Shown here: positions 36,552 to 46,592 of the stretch, piece by piece
Numbering within the stretch: position 1 is the first letter of the stretch
Layout of the letters: each line of letters starts with the position of its first letter
Program-made: the position numbers and the translations under genes
NCBI RefSeq assembly: GCF_020386615.1
Contig: NZ_CP077769.1
Coordinates: 4,712,001 to 4,776,000, forward strand
Direction: 5' to 3'
Length of the DNA: 64,000 nucleotides
Source of the DNA: Chitinophaga pendula
GTDB lineage: Bacteria; Bacteroidota; Bacteroidia; Chitinophagales; Chitinophagaceae
The notes under the pieces: model-generated
Told to the model about the DNA's origin: nothing
The model's input: the letters and a program-made list of their open reading frames with translations, nothing else
The model's database searches: none

Positions 36552-39500
36552 ATGAAAAAATTGATCCACTATGCCTTATTTTTTACCTGTCTGCTATTGC
36601 CGCCGCTACTTAACGCCCAACAAATACAAGTAAGTGGTAAAATTATTGAAACAGGGGGCGAAACGCTTGCTGGCGTAACTGTTACGATCAAAGGAACTTC
36701 AAAAGGGACCACCTCCGACGCAGGTGGAAAGTTTACTATCCCAACGGCCAAAGATGCCGTATTGGTTTTCAATTTTATAGGCTACTCCCCAAAGGAATAT
36801 ATCGCGGCACAAGTACCTGCCGTGATTTCCCTGTCTCCTAAAGTGGCCGAACTGGATGATATCGTTGTCGTAGGATACGGCGTCCAGAAAAAGAGCGTCA
36901 CCACAGGCGCCATCTCCAAAGTAAAGGCGGCCGACCTCGAAAGTATGCCCATCAACCGGGTGGAAGATGCATTGCAGGGTAGGGCCTCTGGTATTACCAT
37001 TGCCTCCAACAATGGCCAGCCCGGTGCAGCAGCTACTGTTCGCGTGCGTGGTGTAACGACGCTTAACAACAACAACCCGCTTTGGGTAGTAGATGGAGTA
37101 GTCGTAGATGCTGGTGGTATCGGATATCTTAACCAATCAGATATCGAATCCATTGAAGTACTGAAAGATGCTGCCTCACAGGCCATCTATGGTGCCCGGG
37201 CTGCTACCGGTGTAATCCTGATCACTACCAAAAAAGGAAAAGCAGGTCGTATATCCGTTAATTACAACGGCTTCTATGGCGTATCTGCTCCAGCCAAAAA
37301 ACTGGACCTGCTGAATGCCACCCAATATGCGACCCTTAGAAATGAGGCAGCCGTCAACAGTAATGTTGCCAAACCTTATGCTAATCCGGAATCGCTTGGA
37401 CAAGGCACTGACTGGCAATCCGTTATATTTAACAATAACGCTAAAAGGCAAAACCACGAAGTAAGCGTAAGCGGCGGTAACGACCGCTCCACCTTTTACC
37501 TCTCCTTCGGTTACCTGGATCAAGAGGGTATCGTGGCAACTGATATCTCCAAATACAAACGTACCAACATACGGCTCAACTCTACACACAAAATCGCGCC
37601 CTGGCTAACATTCGGTCAAAACCTCGGATATGCACATGACAAATCCATAGGCCTGGGTAATACCAACAGCGAATTTGGTGGCCCGCTAAGCGCAGCTATC
37701 AACCTGGATCCGATCACCCCTGTAGTTATAACGGATCCCGCTGTCGCCAACGCCTCCCCCTATACTAACAGAGGTATTGTACGTGACGAGTTGGGTCGCC
37801 CATATGGTATCTCAACTACCGTTGGTCAGGAGATGACTAACCCGCTCGCATATATTAAAACCCGCCTGGGCAACTATAGCTGGAGCGATAATATCGTAGG
37901 TAATGCTTACTTGGAAGCCAATCCTATCCCCGGATTAAGACTCCGTTCTACTTTAGGTACTAAAATGGCTTTCTGGGGCGGAGAATCCTTTACTCCGATC
38001 TTCTATCTCAACAGCTCTACAAGCACTTCACAGACCAGCTTCAATCGCACTACCAACAGACAACTGAACTGGAACCTGGAAAACACCTTGTCATACGAAC
38101 GCAATTTCAACGACCATAAAGTGGCCGTATTACTCGGACAAGGTGCCTATATGGAGAATAACAGCTACTCTACCAGCGTAACATTCTTCAATATCCCGGT
38201 AAATACCTTTAAAGAAGCATCCCTGAACTTTAAAGTACCATCCGATCAACGTAATGCTGACGGTTCCGAAGGCATTGAGCATAGAGTAGCCTCGCTGTTT
38301 GCCCGTGTTACTTACGATTACAAAGAAAAATACCTGTTCCAGGCATTGGTAAGAAGAGATGGTTCTACCCGCTTCGGTGCTAATTACAAATATGGTGTAT
38401 TCCCCTCCTTCCTCGCTGGTTGGGTGTTGACGAAAGAAGACTTCTTCCCGAGCAATACCTTCCTTAACTTCCTGAAGATCAGAGGTGGATACGGTGTAGT
38501 AGGTAATGACGATATCGGCGATCTGGCTTACCTGAGTACAGTAGGAAGCGGCAGGAACTATAGTCTGGGTACCTCTGGCACCTACATCAATGGATACAGC
38601 CCCAATGCGCCGGCCAACCCGAACCTGAAATGGGAACAGACTGCCAGTGCCAACGTTGGTTTTGATGCGGTGTTGTTCAATAACTTTACCGTTGGTTTCG
38701 ACTGGTTCAATAAAAAAACCACGGACATCCTCCAGAACCCACGCATTCCCTTCTTCCTGGGAGCCATTTCTAACCCAGCCAAAAACGTCGGTAGCATGAA
38801 AAATACCGGGGTAGAACTGGAATTAGGATATAGACATAAAGTAGGCATCGTAGACCTCTCGTATAACGGTAACGTATCCTACGTGAAAAATGAAGTGACT
38901 TTCCTCGGCAACGGCGTGGAATATCTCTCCGGTGGACAATCCTTCCAGGCAAGCACTTACCCGATCACCCGTACACAGATCGGTCAGCCCATCGGTGCTT
39001 TCTATGGTTTCAAAACAATGGGCATCTTCCAGAATCAACAGGAAGTAGATAACTATGTGGATAAAACCGGCAAAAAAATCCAGCCAGGTGCCAAACCCGG
39101 CGACTTCAGATGGCAGGATACCGATGGCGATGGCGTTATCACCGACAGAGACCGCGTATTCCTAGGCAACCCCACTCCAAAATGGACATATGGATTTACC
39201 ATCACAGCAGCAGCAAAAGGTTTCGACCTGACCATATTCGGCCAGGGTGCTGCCGGTAACAAAATATTCCAGGGACTTCGCAGGCTCGACATCGGTAACG
39301 CCAACTGGCAAACCAAAGCACTAGGCAGATGGAACGGAGAAGGCACTTCCAATACCTTCCCCAGGCTGACCACTAACGATCCCAATAAAAACTTCACCAA
39401 TCCTTCCGACTTCTACCTGGAAGATGGCGGCTACTTCCGCCTGAAAACATTACAACTGGGCTATACCCTACCTGCTGCAATGACCAAAAAAGCCGGCATT

Positions 39501-39656
39501 CAAAGAGCCCGCCTCTATGTAATGGCACAGAACCTCTTCACCATTACCAAATACACGGGTTATGATCCTGAGATAGGAGGGGCAGTATTAAGTATAGACC
39601 GCGGTATCTATCCACAGGCTCGCTCCTTTATGTTTGGTGTTAATCTCGGGTTTTAA
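36552..39656 (+). CDS. SusC/RagA-type TonB-dependent receptor
   Basis: This 1034-residue outer-membrane receptor starts with a signal peptide (cleavage near NAQQ), then a carboxypeptidase-D-like domain (VSGKIIETGGETLAGVTVTI), with no STN domain. The plug has LDDIVVVGYGVQKK, ALQGRASGI and SIEVLKDAASQAIYGARAATG, all standard for SusC, followed by a beta-barrel ending in the aromatic GVNLGF. It lacks the STN domain, and no sigma or FecR gene lies near, so control differs from the receptor at 19041-22400. It is paired with the SusD gene that starts 21 bp after it. Confidence 0.94.
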   Translation: MKKLIHYALFFTCLLLPPLLNAQQIQVSGKIIETGGETLAGVTVTIKGTSKGTTSDAGGKFTIPTAKDAVLVFNFIGYSPKEYIAAQVPAVISLSPKVAELDDIVVVGYGVQKKSVTTGAISKVKAADLESMPINRVEDALQGRASGITIASNNGQPGAAATVRVRGVTTLNNNNPLWVVDGVVVDAGGIGYLNQSDIESIEVLKDAASQAIYGARAATGVILITTKKGKAGRISVNYNGFYGVSAPAKKLDLLNATQYATLRNEAAVNSNVAKPYANPESLGQGTDWQSVIFNNNAKRQNHEVSVSGGNDRSTFYLSFGYLDQEGIVATDISKYKRTNIRLNSTHKIAPWLTFGQNLGYAHDKSIGLGNTNSEFGGPLSAAINLDPITPVVITDPAVANASPYTNRGIVRDELGRPYGISTTVGQEMTNPLAYIKTRLGNYSWSDNIVGNAYLEANPIPGLRLRSTLGTKMAFWGGESFTPIFYLNSSTSTSQTSFNRTTNRQLNWNLENTLSYERNFNDHKVAVLLGQGAYMENNSYSTSVTFFNIPVNTFKEASLNFKVPSDQRNADGSEGIEHRVASLFARVTYDYKEKYLFQALVRRDGSTRFGANYKYGVFPSFLAGWVLTKEDFFPSNTFLNFLKIRGGYGVVGNDDIGDLAYLSTVGSGRNYSLGTSGTYINGYSPNAPANPNLKWEQTASANVGFDAVLFNNFTVGFDWFNKKTTDILQNPRIPFFLGAISNPAKNVGSMKNTGVELELGYRHKVGIVDLSYNGNVSYVKNEVTFLGNGVEYLSGGQSFQASTYPITRTQIGQPIGAFYGFKTMGIFQNQQEVDNYVDKTGKKIQPGAKPGDFRWQDTDGDGVITDRDRVFLGNPTPKWTYGFTITAAAKGFDLTIFGQGAAGNKIFQGLRRLDIGNANWQTKALGRWNGEGTSNTFPRLTTNDPNKNFTNPSDFYLEDGGYFRLKTLQLGYTLPAAMTKKAGIQRARLYVMAQNLFTITKYTGYDPEIGGAVLSIDRGIYPQARSFMFGVNLGF

Positions 39657-39677
39657 TTCACGTTCAAACTGATCATT

Positions 39678-41213
39678 ATGAAAGTAAAATACATCAGCTA
39701 TATCACCTTACTCGCTGCCGGAATGCAACTAGCCTCTTCCTGTAGCAAGAGTTTTATCGAAGTAGATCCCAAAGGAACATTCCTGGAGGACAACTACTAT
39801 CGCAATCAGCAGGAAGCATTCAATGGCCTGGTAGCAGTATATGATATTGTGGGCTGGCAGAGCAGCGGCTACATCACCAAAATTGGTGCACTCAATGCGG
39901 CCTCCGATGACAACTTCGCCGGCGGTGGTGGCCCCAACGACGTTTCAGATTTTCAGGTCTTCTCCAACTATACCCTGACCCCGGCCACAGGCCCTCAAAG
40001 TGAACTCTGGCGCAAAGGTTACTCAGGTGTTTTCAGGGCTAATATCCTCCTGCAAAAAATGCCGGGCGTAAACATGGATGACAATCTCAAAAAACGTTAT
40101 ATAGCAGAAGCTAAGTTCCTCCGCGCATATTTTTACTTCGACCTGGTACGTTTATTCAAATCCATTCCTCTATTCACAGTGCCGGTTAAAATGGGCGAAG
40201 AAACCAGCGTAACCCAAGCCCTCCCGGCAGACGTATACAAACTGATCGAACAGGATCTTAAAGATGCATTCACCGACCTGCCGGCCAGAATAGATATCAA
40301 AGTAGATGGAGGACGCGCCACCAAAGCCGCCGCACAAGCCCTGCTGGGTAAAGTATACCTGCAGCAGAAAAAATATCCGCAGGCGATAACCGAACTGGCA
40401 GCCGTTAATGGTACTCCGGGCGGTGAAAGCCAATATGGCAACAAACTGCTGACCAATTATGCAGACCTGTTCCTGATCAACAACAAGTTCAACGCTGAAT
40501 CTATCTTCGAATTAGTATATACCAATACTTCCGTAGGCTCCTGGGGATGTGTGGCTTGTACAGAAGGTAATGTATTGGGTGTAATGGTAGGCCCACGTAA
40601 CTACAACCGTAAGGACCAGTCAGCACCCGACTATGTATCAGGATGGAGCTTCCTCCCTGTAACCGAAGATCTGTTCAACGCCATGCAAGGCGATCCCCGT
40701 CTGCCGGCTACTATTGCCAACCTGAAGGCACTGGAAGCTGCAGGTAAGGTCACCTACGAAAAAGGTTATATGAACACCGGCTATTTCATGGAAAAATTTG
40801 CAGGCCGCGAGTCCTACAAATGGACCGGGTCTGGCAACTGGGAACTGAACTTCCCTCGTAATATGTATGATATGCGCCTTGCAGATACCTATCTGCTGGA
40901 AGCAGAAGCATTGATCCTGGGTGGTGGAGATCTAGGCCGCGCAGCAGCACTGATCAATGCCGTAAGGGATCGTGCCTATGGCGACAACCTGCACCATGTA
41001 GCCGCTACTATGGAAAACCTCAAGAAGGAAAGGAGACTCGAACTTGCGGGAGAAGGCCATCGCTGGCTGGACCTGGTACGCTGGGGTGATGCAGCCACCG
41101 TGCTGGGCGGAAGAGGATTCCAGGCCGGCAAACATGAAATATTACCTATACCATTACTGGAAATGGAAAATACAAAACTGGAACAGACAAAAGAATGGGG
41201 TGGTACTAAATAA
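39678..41213 (+). CDS. SusD/RagB family nutrient-binding lipoprotein
   Basis: This 511-residue lipoprotein partner of the upstream SusC has a lipobox-like LASSC (Cys about 22) followed by SKSFIEVDPKG. Typical SusD features include AKFLRAYFYFDLVRLFKSIPLF near 148-169, TPR-like helices (TKAAAQALLGKVYLQQKKYPQAITEL) and ERRLELAGEGHRWLDLVRWG at the C-terminus. The gene is followed by a clear terminator. No glycoside hydrolase or sulfatase lies nearby, so the substrate cannot be guessed. Confidence 0.94.
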   Translation: MKVKYISYITLLAAGMQLASSCSKSFIEVDPKGTFLEDNYYRNQQEAFNGLVAVYDIVGWQSSGYITKIGALNAASDDNFAGGGGPNDVSDFQVFSNYTLTPATGPQSELWRKGYSGVFRANILLQKMPGVNMDDNLKKRYIAEAKFLRAYFYFDLVRLFKSIPLFTVPVKMGEETSVTQALPADVYKLIEQDLKDAFTDLPARIDIKVDGGRATKAAAQALLGKVYLQQKKYPQAITELAAVNGTPGGESQYGNKLLTNYADLFLINNKFNAESIFELVYTNTSVGSWGCVACTEGNVLGVMVGPRNYNRKDQSAPDYVSGWSFLPVTEDLFNAMQGDPRLPATIANLKALEAAGKVTYEKGYMNTGYFMEKFAGRESYKWTGSGNWELNFPRNMYDMRLADTYLLEAEALILGGGDLGRAAALINAVRDRAYGDNLHHVAATMENLKKERRLELAGEGHRWLDLVRWGDAATVLGGRGFQAGKHEILPIPLLEMENTKLEQTKEWGGTK

Positions 41214-41223
41214 CCTCCTCCCG

Positions 41224-41265
41224 CGTTCAGCGTATGTCGTAAGATATACGCTGAACGCTTTTTTA
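41224..41265 (+). terminator. Terminator of the SusC/SusD operon
   Basis: A 12-bp stem CGTTCAGCGTAT/ATACGCTGAACG with a 10-base loop is followed by CTTTTTTAT. Confidence 0.82.
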
Positions 41266-41282
41266 TATATTATATACCGGCA

Positions 41283-41873
41283 CTATAGCTCTTCCTCAAA
41301 TCCCCACTGCTCCAATAAGGTCTGGTACTGACCTTCCGGCAAACTTCGCTGATTATAATGCCCGGCAATTGTCTTCTGCCGCATAGCCTCATATATACTT
41401 ACCGCACACGCCACAGAAATATTCAAAGACCGGATGATCCCCATCTGTGGAATGATAAAATTACCATCCGCCAATGCCCGTATCTCCTCACTTAAACCAC
41501 CGTGCTCATTCCCGAATACCAAGGCTACAGAACCCGTAAAATCAATATCATACAGACTCACCGCATCACTGGATAAATGCGTGGTAAAGATCTTGTCATA
41601 CTTGGCCCGCAACGCAGTCATACATTCCTCTACCTCCGTAAACTGATGTACTGTCAGCCACTTGGCCGCACTTGATGAACTTTTTGCCCCCCACTTCTTA
41701 TGACGGGGTATCTTATTATTCAAAACATAGATCTCCTGTATACCCACAGCATCACAAGTGCGCATCACCGCAGAAATATTATGCGGATCCTGCACATTCT
41801 CCAATACAACCGTCAAATTAGCCTGACGCTTATTTAATACAGATAATAATCTTTCGGTACGTTCCGGTGTCAT
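41283..41873 (-). CDS. trmH: tRNA (guanosine-2'-O)-methyltransferase, TrmH family
   Basis: This 196-residue SPOUT-fold methyltransferase begins MTPERTERLLSVLNKRQANL, closely matching the TrmH N-terminus. TVVLENVQDPHNISAVMRTCDAVG is motif 1, ALVFGNEHGGLSEEI motif 2 and IPQMGIIRSLNISVACAVSIYEA motif 3, which forms the knotted SAM site. TrmH methylates G18 of tRNA; rRNA-modifying relatives exist. The ATG at 41873 is preferred to an upstream TTG at 41906 because the domain begins there. The C-terminal extension of the E. coli enzyme is largely absent. Confidence 0.9.
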   Translation of the reverse strand: MTPERTERLLSVLNKRQANLTVVLENVQDPHNISAVMRTCDAVGIQEIYVLNNKIPRHKKWGAKSSSSAAKWLTVHQFTEVEECMTALRAKYDKIFTTHLSSDAVSLYDIDFTGSVALVFGNEHGGLSEEIRALADGNFIIPQMGIIRSLNISVACAVSIYEAMRQKTIAGHYNQRSLPEGQYQTLLEQWGFEEEL

Positions 41874-42043
41874 ATGATGATACAAACAAATTAATAATAG
41901 CCGCAAATTACGTAAGATTATCTAATCTACTGACCAACACCCTATTACACTAAATTCCGTTTTTTAAGATAATTTTACACCCGCCACTGGCGTTAATACC
42001 CCCGAATGCTTACCTTCACGCCGCTAAAACACACTTCACTCCT

Positions 42044-44728
42044 ATGCTAAAAAAGATCCTGAAGATCACTGGGCTGGTTTTCTTGGTACTACTACTGTCC
42101 GCTGTCGCCATTCCCTTTTTCTTTAAAGACAAGATTATCTCTACCGTAAAAACAGAGATAAATAAAGCACTAATCGCTAAAGTCGATTTCACCGACGTCG
42201 ACATCAGCCTGTTTCGCCATTTTCCCCGTCTGTCCGTAGGCTTGGAAGGCCTCTCCGTTACCGGCACCGGCGTTTTTGCAAATGATACGTTGGCAGCCAT
42301 CCGTAAACTCGACGTGGCACTCAACCTCATGAGCGTGATCAAAGGTGGTAAAATGGATATCTACCAGGTAGATATCCAGCAACCTCGCATCCATGCGATC
42401 GTACTCGCCGATGGTGCAGCTAACTGGAACATCACCCGTCCCGATACTACTTCAGCACCTGCCACTGATAAGCCCTCTACCTTTGCTTTACAATTACAGC
42501 GATACAAAATAGAGGACGCCACGATCAGATACGAAGACCGGCAATCCAATATGGACCTGGAAATACAAGGTCTCAACCACCAGGGTAAAGGCGATTTTAC
42601 CCAGGACCTTTTTACATTACAGACCAACACACAAGCACAGGGTATCAGCTTCAGGTATGGCGCCATTCCTTACTTTAAAGACACCAAGACCTCACTGGAT
42701 GCTGACATTGAAATAAACAATAAAGAGAATACCTATACATTGAATGACAGTAAGCTGTTGCTCAATAACCTGGAAGTAGCTGTCAAAGGGTTATTCAAAC
42801 TTGTATCAGACTCCAGCTATTATATGGATGCTTCTTTTAAAACACCTTCCACCAACTTCAAAGACCTGCTTTCTCTCGTCCCTGCTGTATATCGTAAAGA
42901 TTTTGACAAGATCAAAACATCTGGTACTGCCGCGTTCAACGGCTTTGTAAAAGGTACCTACAGCAGTGCAGGCTGGCCCGCCTTCGGACTGGAACTGGCA
43001 ATTAAAAATGGCTTCTTCCAATATCCTGATCTACCCAAACCTGTGAGCAACATCCAAGTAGCCATGCATGTCTCCAATCCGGATGGGGTGCCGGATCATA
43101 CCACAGTAGACATCCCCGCTGCACATCTTGAAATGGATCATACCCCCGTCGATCTGCGATTGCTGATAAAAACACCCATATCCGATATGTATGTGGATGG
43201 CGCGGCCAAAGGTAAACTGGACCTGTCCAAAGTCACCCAGTTTGTTAAACTGGAAGCAGGCACACAATTACAAGGTATCCTCGATGCAGATATCAACGCC
43301 AAAGGGTATATGAGCGCAGTAGAGAAACAACAATATGACCGCTTCTATGCCGCCGGTACGATGCTGGTCAACAACCTGCTGTATCACAGTAAAACATATC
43401 CCGATGACATCAGGGTCAACCAGCTGCAGCTTACTTTCAATCCCAAAAATGTCACCGTAGACCAATTCAATGGTCAATACCTGGGTACAAAATTCAACGC
43501 AAAGGGCGCCGTAAATAACCTGCTGGCTTATGTATTGAAAAATGCCCCGTTAGATGGTCACCTGGCCGTACAAGCCGATGCTATGAACCTCAATAAATGG
43601 ATGGGGCTCAGCACCACCAGCAACAATGCATCAACATCCCACATAGACACTGCCGCTATCCCCTTCGCAGTACCCGCTAACCTGCGCTTCGCACTACAGG
43701 CAGCTGTGGGGCAAATACACTATGATAAGCTTGATATGAGCGATATCACCGGTGCACTGCTGATCAAAGATGAAACAGTCCTGCTCGAATCTGTAAAAGG
43801 AAAAGCACTACAGGGAACGATGGAAGTAAGTGGTAGCTACAGTACCCGTCAGGACCGTCTGCATCCCGATATCCTGCTGCAATACCATGTACAGCAGCTG
43901 GACGTACAACAGACATTTACCGCTTTCAATACCGTACAGAAACTAATGCCTATCGGTAAGTTCCTATCCGGTAAGATCAGCTCCGATCTCACCGTACAAG
44001 GCAAACTGGGAAAAGATATGAGCCCGCAGCTCAACACACTGAGCGGCGATGGTAACCTGCTGCTCATAGAAGGTTTCCTTAAAAAATTCGCACCGGTAGA
44101 TCAGTTGGCCAATCAACTCAACATCTCACAGCTGAAAGATATCTCATTACGCGATATCAAAAACTATTTCGCTTTTGAAAATGGCAGAGTAAAGGTCAAT
44201 CCCTTTAATGTTAATATCAATGGCATCAAAATGAATATCGGTGGTTCCCACGGTTTCGATCAGTCGCTGGACTATATACTGCAATTTGCCTTACCCCGCA
44301 GTATTATAGGCCAGCAAGCTAATAACCTGGTCAACCAATTATCCGCCGAAGCCACAAAAAAAGGTATCCCGCTGAACATCAGCGATAGCATACATCTGCA
44401 GGTATTAATGGCGGGCAACATTATGAAACCTTCCCTCAAGACAGATCTCCGGGAAAGTACCTCCAAAACCATCAATAACCTGAAAGATCAGGCAGTATCA
44501 ATCGTAAAGAACAAAGTAGATACCATTAAAAATACGTTGAAAGATTCCGTACGCCAGGTGAAAAATCAGGCGGTCGCCTCGCTTAAAGAAGAACTCAAAC
44601 GACAACTAAGCGGGCAGAAGGATACCGCAAATACAAACAATGGAAAACCCCTGGAACAGGTAGGCAAACAGGCGGAACAAACATTGAAGAACACACTGAA
44701 TAATCTCTTCAAGAAAAAAGAACAATAG
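42044..44728 (+). CDS. AsmA family protein
   Basis: This 894-residue inner-membrane-anchored protein has one N-terminal helix (ILKITGLVFLVLLLSAVAIPF) and then a long periplasmic beta-rich region with repeated D..N..LN-type segments. It fits the AsmA family thought to help lipid or outer-membrane protein traffic across the envelope. The region around VDQLANQLNISQLKDISLRDIKNYFAFENGRVKVNPFN is the usual C-terminal AsmA-like domain. After it comes a charged, probably coiled-coil tail of about 85 residues rich in Lys, Asn, Gln and Val. It is divergent from trmH, with 170 bp between. Confidence 0.88.
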   Translation: MLKKILKITGLVFLVLLLSAVAIPFFFKDKIISTVKTEINKALIAKVDFTDVDISLFRHFPRLSVGLEGLSVTGTGVFANDTLAAIRKLDVALNLMSVIKGGKMDIYQVDIQQPRIHAIVLADGAANWNITRPDTTSAPATDKPSTFALQLQRYKIEDATIRYEDRQSNMDLEIQGLNHQGKGDFTQDLFTLQTNTQAQGISFRYGAIPYFKDTKTSLDADIEINNKENTYTLNDSKLLLNNLEVAVKGLFKLVSDSSYYMDASFKTPSTNFKDLLSLVPAVYRKDFDKIKTSGTAAFNGFVKGTYSSAGWPAFGLELAIKNGFFQYPDLPKPVSNIQVAMHVSNPDGVPDHTTVDIPAAHLEMDHTPVDLRLLIKTPISDMYVDGAAKGKLDLSKVTQFVKLEAGTQLQGILDADINAKGYMSAVEKQQYDRFYAAGTMLVNNLLYHSKTYPDDIRVNQLQLTFNPKNVTVDQFNGQYLGTKFNAKGAVNNLLAYVLKNAPLDGHLAVQADAMNLNKWMGLSTTSNNASTSHIDTAAIPFAVPANLRFALQAAVGQIHYDKLDMSDITGALLIKDETVLLESVKGKALQGTMEVSGSYSTRQDRLHPDILLQYHVQQLDVQQTFTAFNTVQKLMPIGKFLSGKISSDLTVQGKLGKDMSPQLNTLSGDGNLLLIEGFLKKFAPVDQLANQLNISQLKDISLRDIKNYFAFENGRVKVNPFNVNINGIKMNIGGSHGFDQSLDYILQFALPRSIIGQQANNLVNQLSAEATKKGIPLNISDSIHLQVLMAGNIMKPSLKTDLRESTSKTINNLKDQAVSIVKNKVDTIKNTLKDSVRQVKNQAVASLKEELKRQLSGQKDTANTNNGKPLEQVGKQAEQTLKNTLNNLFKKKEQ

Positions 44729-44737
44729 TCGTATAAC

Positions 44738-44770
44738 TACACAGGGATGTGAGCTGCGCATCCCTGTGTA
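44738..44770 (+). terminator. Hairpin after the AsmA gene
   Basis: A perfect 12-bp stem TACACAGGGATG/CATCCCTGTGTA with a 9-base loop lies 10 bp after the AsmA stop. A T-run follows only 22 bases later (44793-44801), so termination may be partial. Confidence 0.5.
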
Positions 44771-44814
44771 CACTTACGATGACCTCTTTCTGCTTTTTTT
44801 TGTACCTTATAGGT

Positions 44815-45192
44815 ATGAAAGAGATCATCCAAAGCACTTATTTCAACGCCAGCCTTCTAGCTGGTATAGTGTTCCTCACGATGGGCTTTTTTATCAGGCG
44901 TTTTCCCCCTAAAAGCAAGAACACCTGGTATGGATACCGTAGCACATTATCCACAAAAAACACAGCCATGTGGTATGCTGCCAACAACCACGCTGCTTAT
45001 ATCTCCCGGCGCTTAGGTACTCTGTTGATTATCTTCGGCATTGGCTGCGCCATTTTCTTCACCCGTCAGACAGAAGTCTTCTTTTATTGTACGATCACTC
45101 CCGTTATTATGAGCGTACTCTATATGGCAGGATACACAGAATGGAGACTTTCCCAGGAATTCGATGAAGAAGGTAATCGCATGGAAGAATAA
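44815..45192 (+). CDS. SdpI-like family membrane protein
   Basis: This 125-residue membrane protein has three hydrophobic segments (LLAGIVFLTMGFFI, TLLIIFGIGCAIFF and TITPVIMSVLYMAGY). Between the first two is WYGYRSTLSTKNTAMWYAANNHAA, the YGYRT...S..N...W..AN pattern of the SdpI/YhfL family, which includes the immunity protein of sporulation killing factor. The ATG at 44815 is preferred because an earlier GTG at 44749 lies inside the hairpin. Nothing in the neighbourhood suggests a toxin partner, so a housekeeping membrane role is equally possible. Confidence 0.78.
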   Translation: MKEIIQSTYFNASLLAGIVFLTMGFFIRRFPPKSKNTWYGYRSTLSTKNTAMWYAANNHAAYISRRLGTLLIIFGIGCAIFFTRQTEVFFYCTITPVIMSVLYMAGYTEWRLSQEFDEEGNRMEE

Positions 45193-45197
45193 AGCCA

Positions 45198-45236
45198 TAA
45201 AAAAAGTGGGGTGCCATGTTCAACATAGCACCCCAC
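45198..45236 (-). terminator. Terminator of the 45261 gene
   Basis: GTGGGGTGC/GCACCCCAC flank a 13-base loop, with a seven-T run on the minus strand (45205-45199). It also blocks read-through from the convergent SdpI-like gene. Confidence 0.75.
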
Positions 45237-45260
45237 AATATAATTATGGCAGCTTATTAA

Positions 45261-45524
45261 TTAGTTAAGTGACCGTTCTCTCTCTGCAAAAGCAGCAAAT
45301 GCCTCTTTCGCCCAGCTCTGATAATCATTCAGATGAATGCCCAGCTTCTCATCCCTTACTACTTCTTTATCATCCCGGCAATCCCAATATCCTCTGGCAA
45401 GAGATTCAATGTTCTCAACTGTCTCTGCAGGAGCGGTATCTATGCTGTATTCTTCCGGATAACTGTTGTAATTACCCATTGCCAATTCCTGTATCGCCTG
45501 TTTAACGTTTTCCTTTTTAGACAT
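45261..45524 (-). CDS. Small hypothetical protein
   Basis: This 87-residue, acidic, cytoplasmic protein lacks a signal or membrane segment. It reads as two short helical regions, NVKQAIQELAMGNYNSYPEEY and a C-terminal DYQSWAKEAFAAFAERE, linked by a Cys-Arg-containing middle (RGYWDCRDDKE). No family was recognised. It has its own terminator and is convergent with the SdpI-like gene. Codon use is like that of its neighbours, so it is probably a real gene. Confidence 0.6.
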   Translation of the reverse strand: MSKKENVKQAIQELAMGNYNSYPEEYSIDTAPAETVENIESLARGYWDCRDDKEVVRDEKLGIHLNDYQSWAKEAFAAFAERERSLN

Positions 45525-46019
45525 GGTTCACATTTTTGGTTCGATGATAATAGACCAAACATCATTCCTGCTATGCCAGTAATTGCTCTTTTTAAGATTT
45601 CTTTATAAAAAATACTGTTAAAAAGAACAGCTTCCGGCTCCCCTATTCTATCACCAAACCCGGATATTATTATCCTTGCCTTAACTAAAACCACCGCTTT
45701 CTTTCTGCAAACCAGGCATATCGCTATAACACGAAAGTGGGAAACTGTATGTAAAGCTATAGTTAACCTTTTTACCGCACCAAACAGCCTCTTCCACCAG
45801 TAGAGGCCGCATAAAACTATGAATCAGTAATTTATTTCTTAAAATAATCTATATATCCCCGGCGCTTCCCGAATGTTTGATACCGGTAAAATCACTAATT
45901 TGCCACTAAGCTAAATTGGACAACTTTTCCAACTGCATTTTAGGATATTAGCAGCAACAGCTAACAAACCCAACATTATTCCATTGGATACAAAATATAT
46001 CCATACGCCTGCCGCTCAA
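45525..46019 (+). other. Intergenic, nothing clear
   Basis: These 495 bp between the small acidic protein and the membrane anti-sigma-like gene hold no convincing ORF or hairpin. No full promoter consensus was found. Confidence 0.45.
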
Positions 46020-46469
46020 ATGGATGCCCTCGTGCTCGACGGCATCATTGAAAAGTGTTTACTGGGACTTGCGACGCCCGAAGAAGAAACTATTTTATTT
46101 ACCGCAGCGCCTATTTATCCCTTACTACAAGTAGAAATAGACGCTGTAGAAAATACAATAGAGAAAATAGCACTAGCCGAAGCACCGCTACCTCCCGTGC
46201 CCATCAAACAGCAACTTTTTCAGCAAATCCGTAAGGAAAGCGAATATATACATGCCAGTTACTCCACCGGTAACGATTCCTATACCTACATAGACGTACC
46301 TTCCGCAGAAGAAAGGTATATTTCTGTCCATAAAGGATGGAAAACTTTGGTAGTTGTATTGTTTTTACTCATCAGCTTATCGCTGATGGTCTCTTTGTTC
46401 TATTTTTTTAAGTATAAACAACAGTCAGCTGGCAGAAAACCTGCTGCTACTGAACAAGCCGGCCACTAA
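46020..46469 (+). CDS. Membrane anti-sigma-factor-like protein
   Basis: This protein of about 149 residues begins MDALVLDGIIEKCLLGLATP, resembling the N-terminus of Bacteroidota anti-sigma factors of the RskA type (SGIIE.Y.LG..S.EE...). An LPPVPIKQQLFQQIR segment follows, then one membrane helix (TLVVVLFLLISLSLMVSLFYFF). There is no periplasmic domain beyond a short tail of about 20 residues. No sigma-factor gene is adjacent; the nearest ECF gene is at 47954-48556 on the opposite strand and has its own anti-sigma-like gene. An upstream in-frame TTG (45984) would add 12 residues. It may be a truncated or orphan regulator. Confidence 0.6.
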   Translation: MDALVLDGIIEKCLLGLATPEEETILFTAAPIYPLLQVEIDAVENTIEKIALAEAPLPPVPIKQQLFQQIRKESEYIHASYSTGNDSYTYIDVPSAEERYISVHKGWKTLVVVLFLLISLSLMVSLFYFFKYKQQSAGRKPAATEQAGH

Positions 46470-46518
46470 TCTTTGCCAATTTTTAGCCTGAAGGCGCGAC
46501 CGGCGCTGTGAAAGTCAA

Positions 46519-46567
46519 GAAGGTCCGAAATGCAATCTCCCGTTGCCTTTCAGACCTTCGCTTTTTT
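46519..46567 (+). terminator. Terminator of the anti-sigma-like gene
   Basis: GAAGGTC..GAAA pairs with TTTC.GACCTTC across a loop of about 17 bases, followed by CGCTTTTTT. It separates this gene from the convergent Spy-like genes. Confidence 0.75.
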
Positions 46568-46592
46568 AGTTCCTGTTCCTGCTAAATAATAA

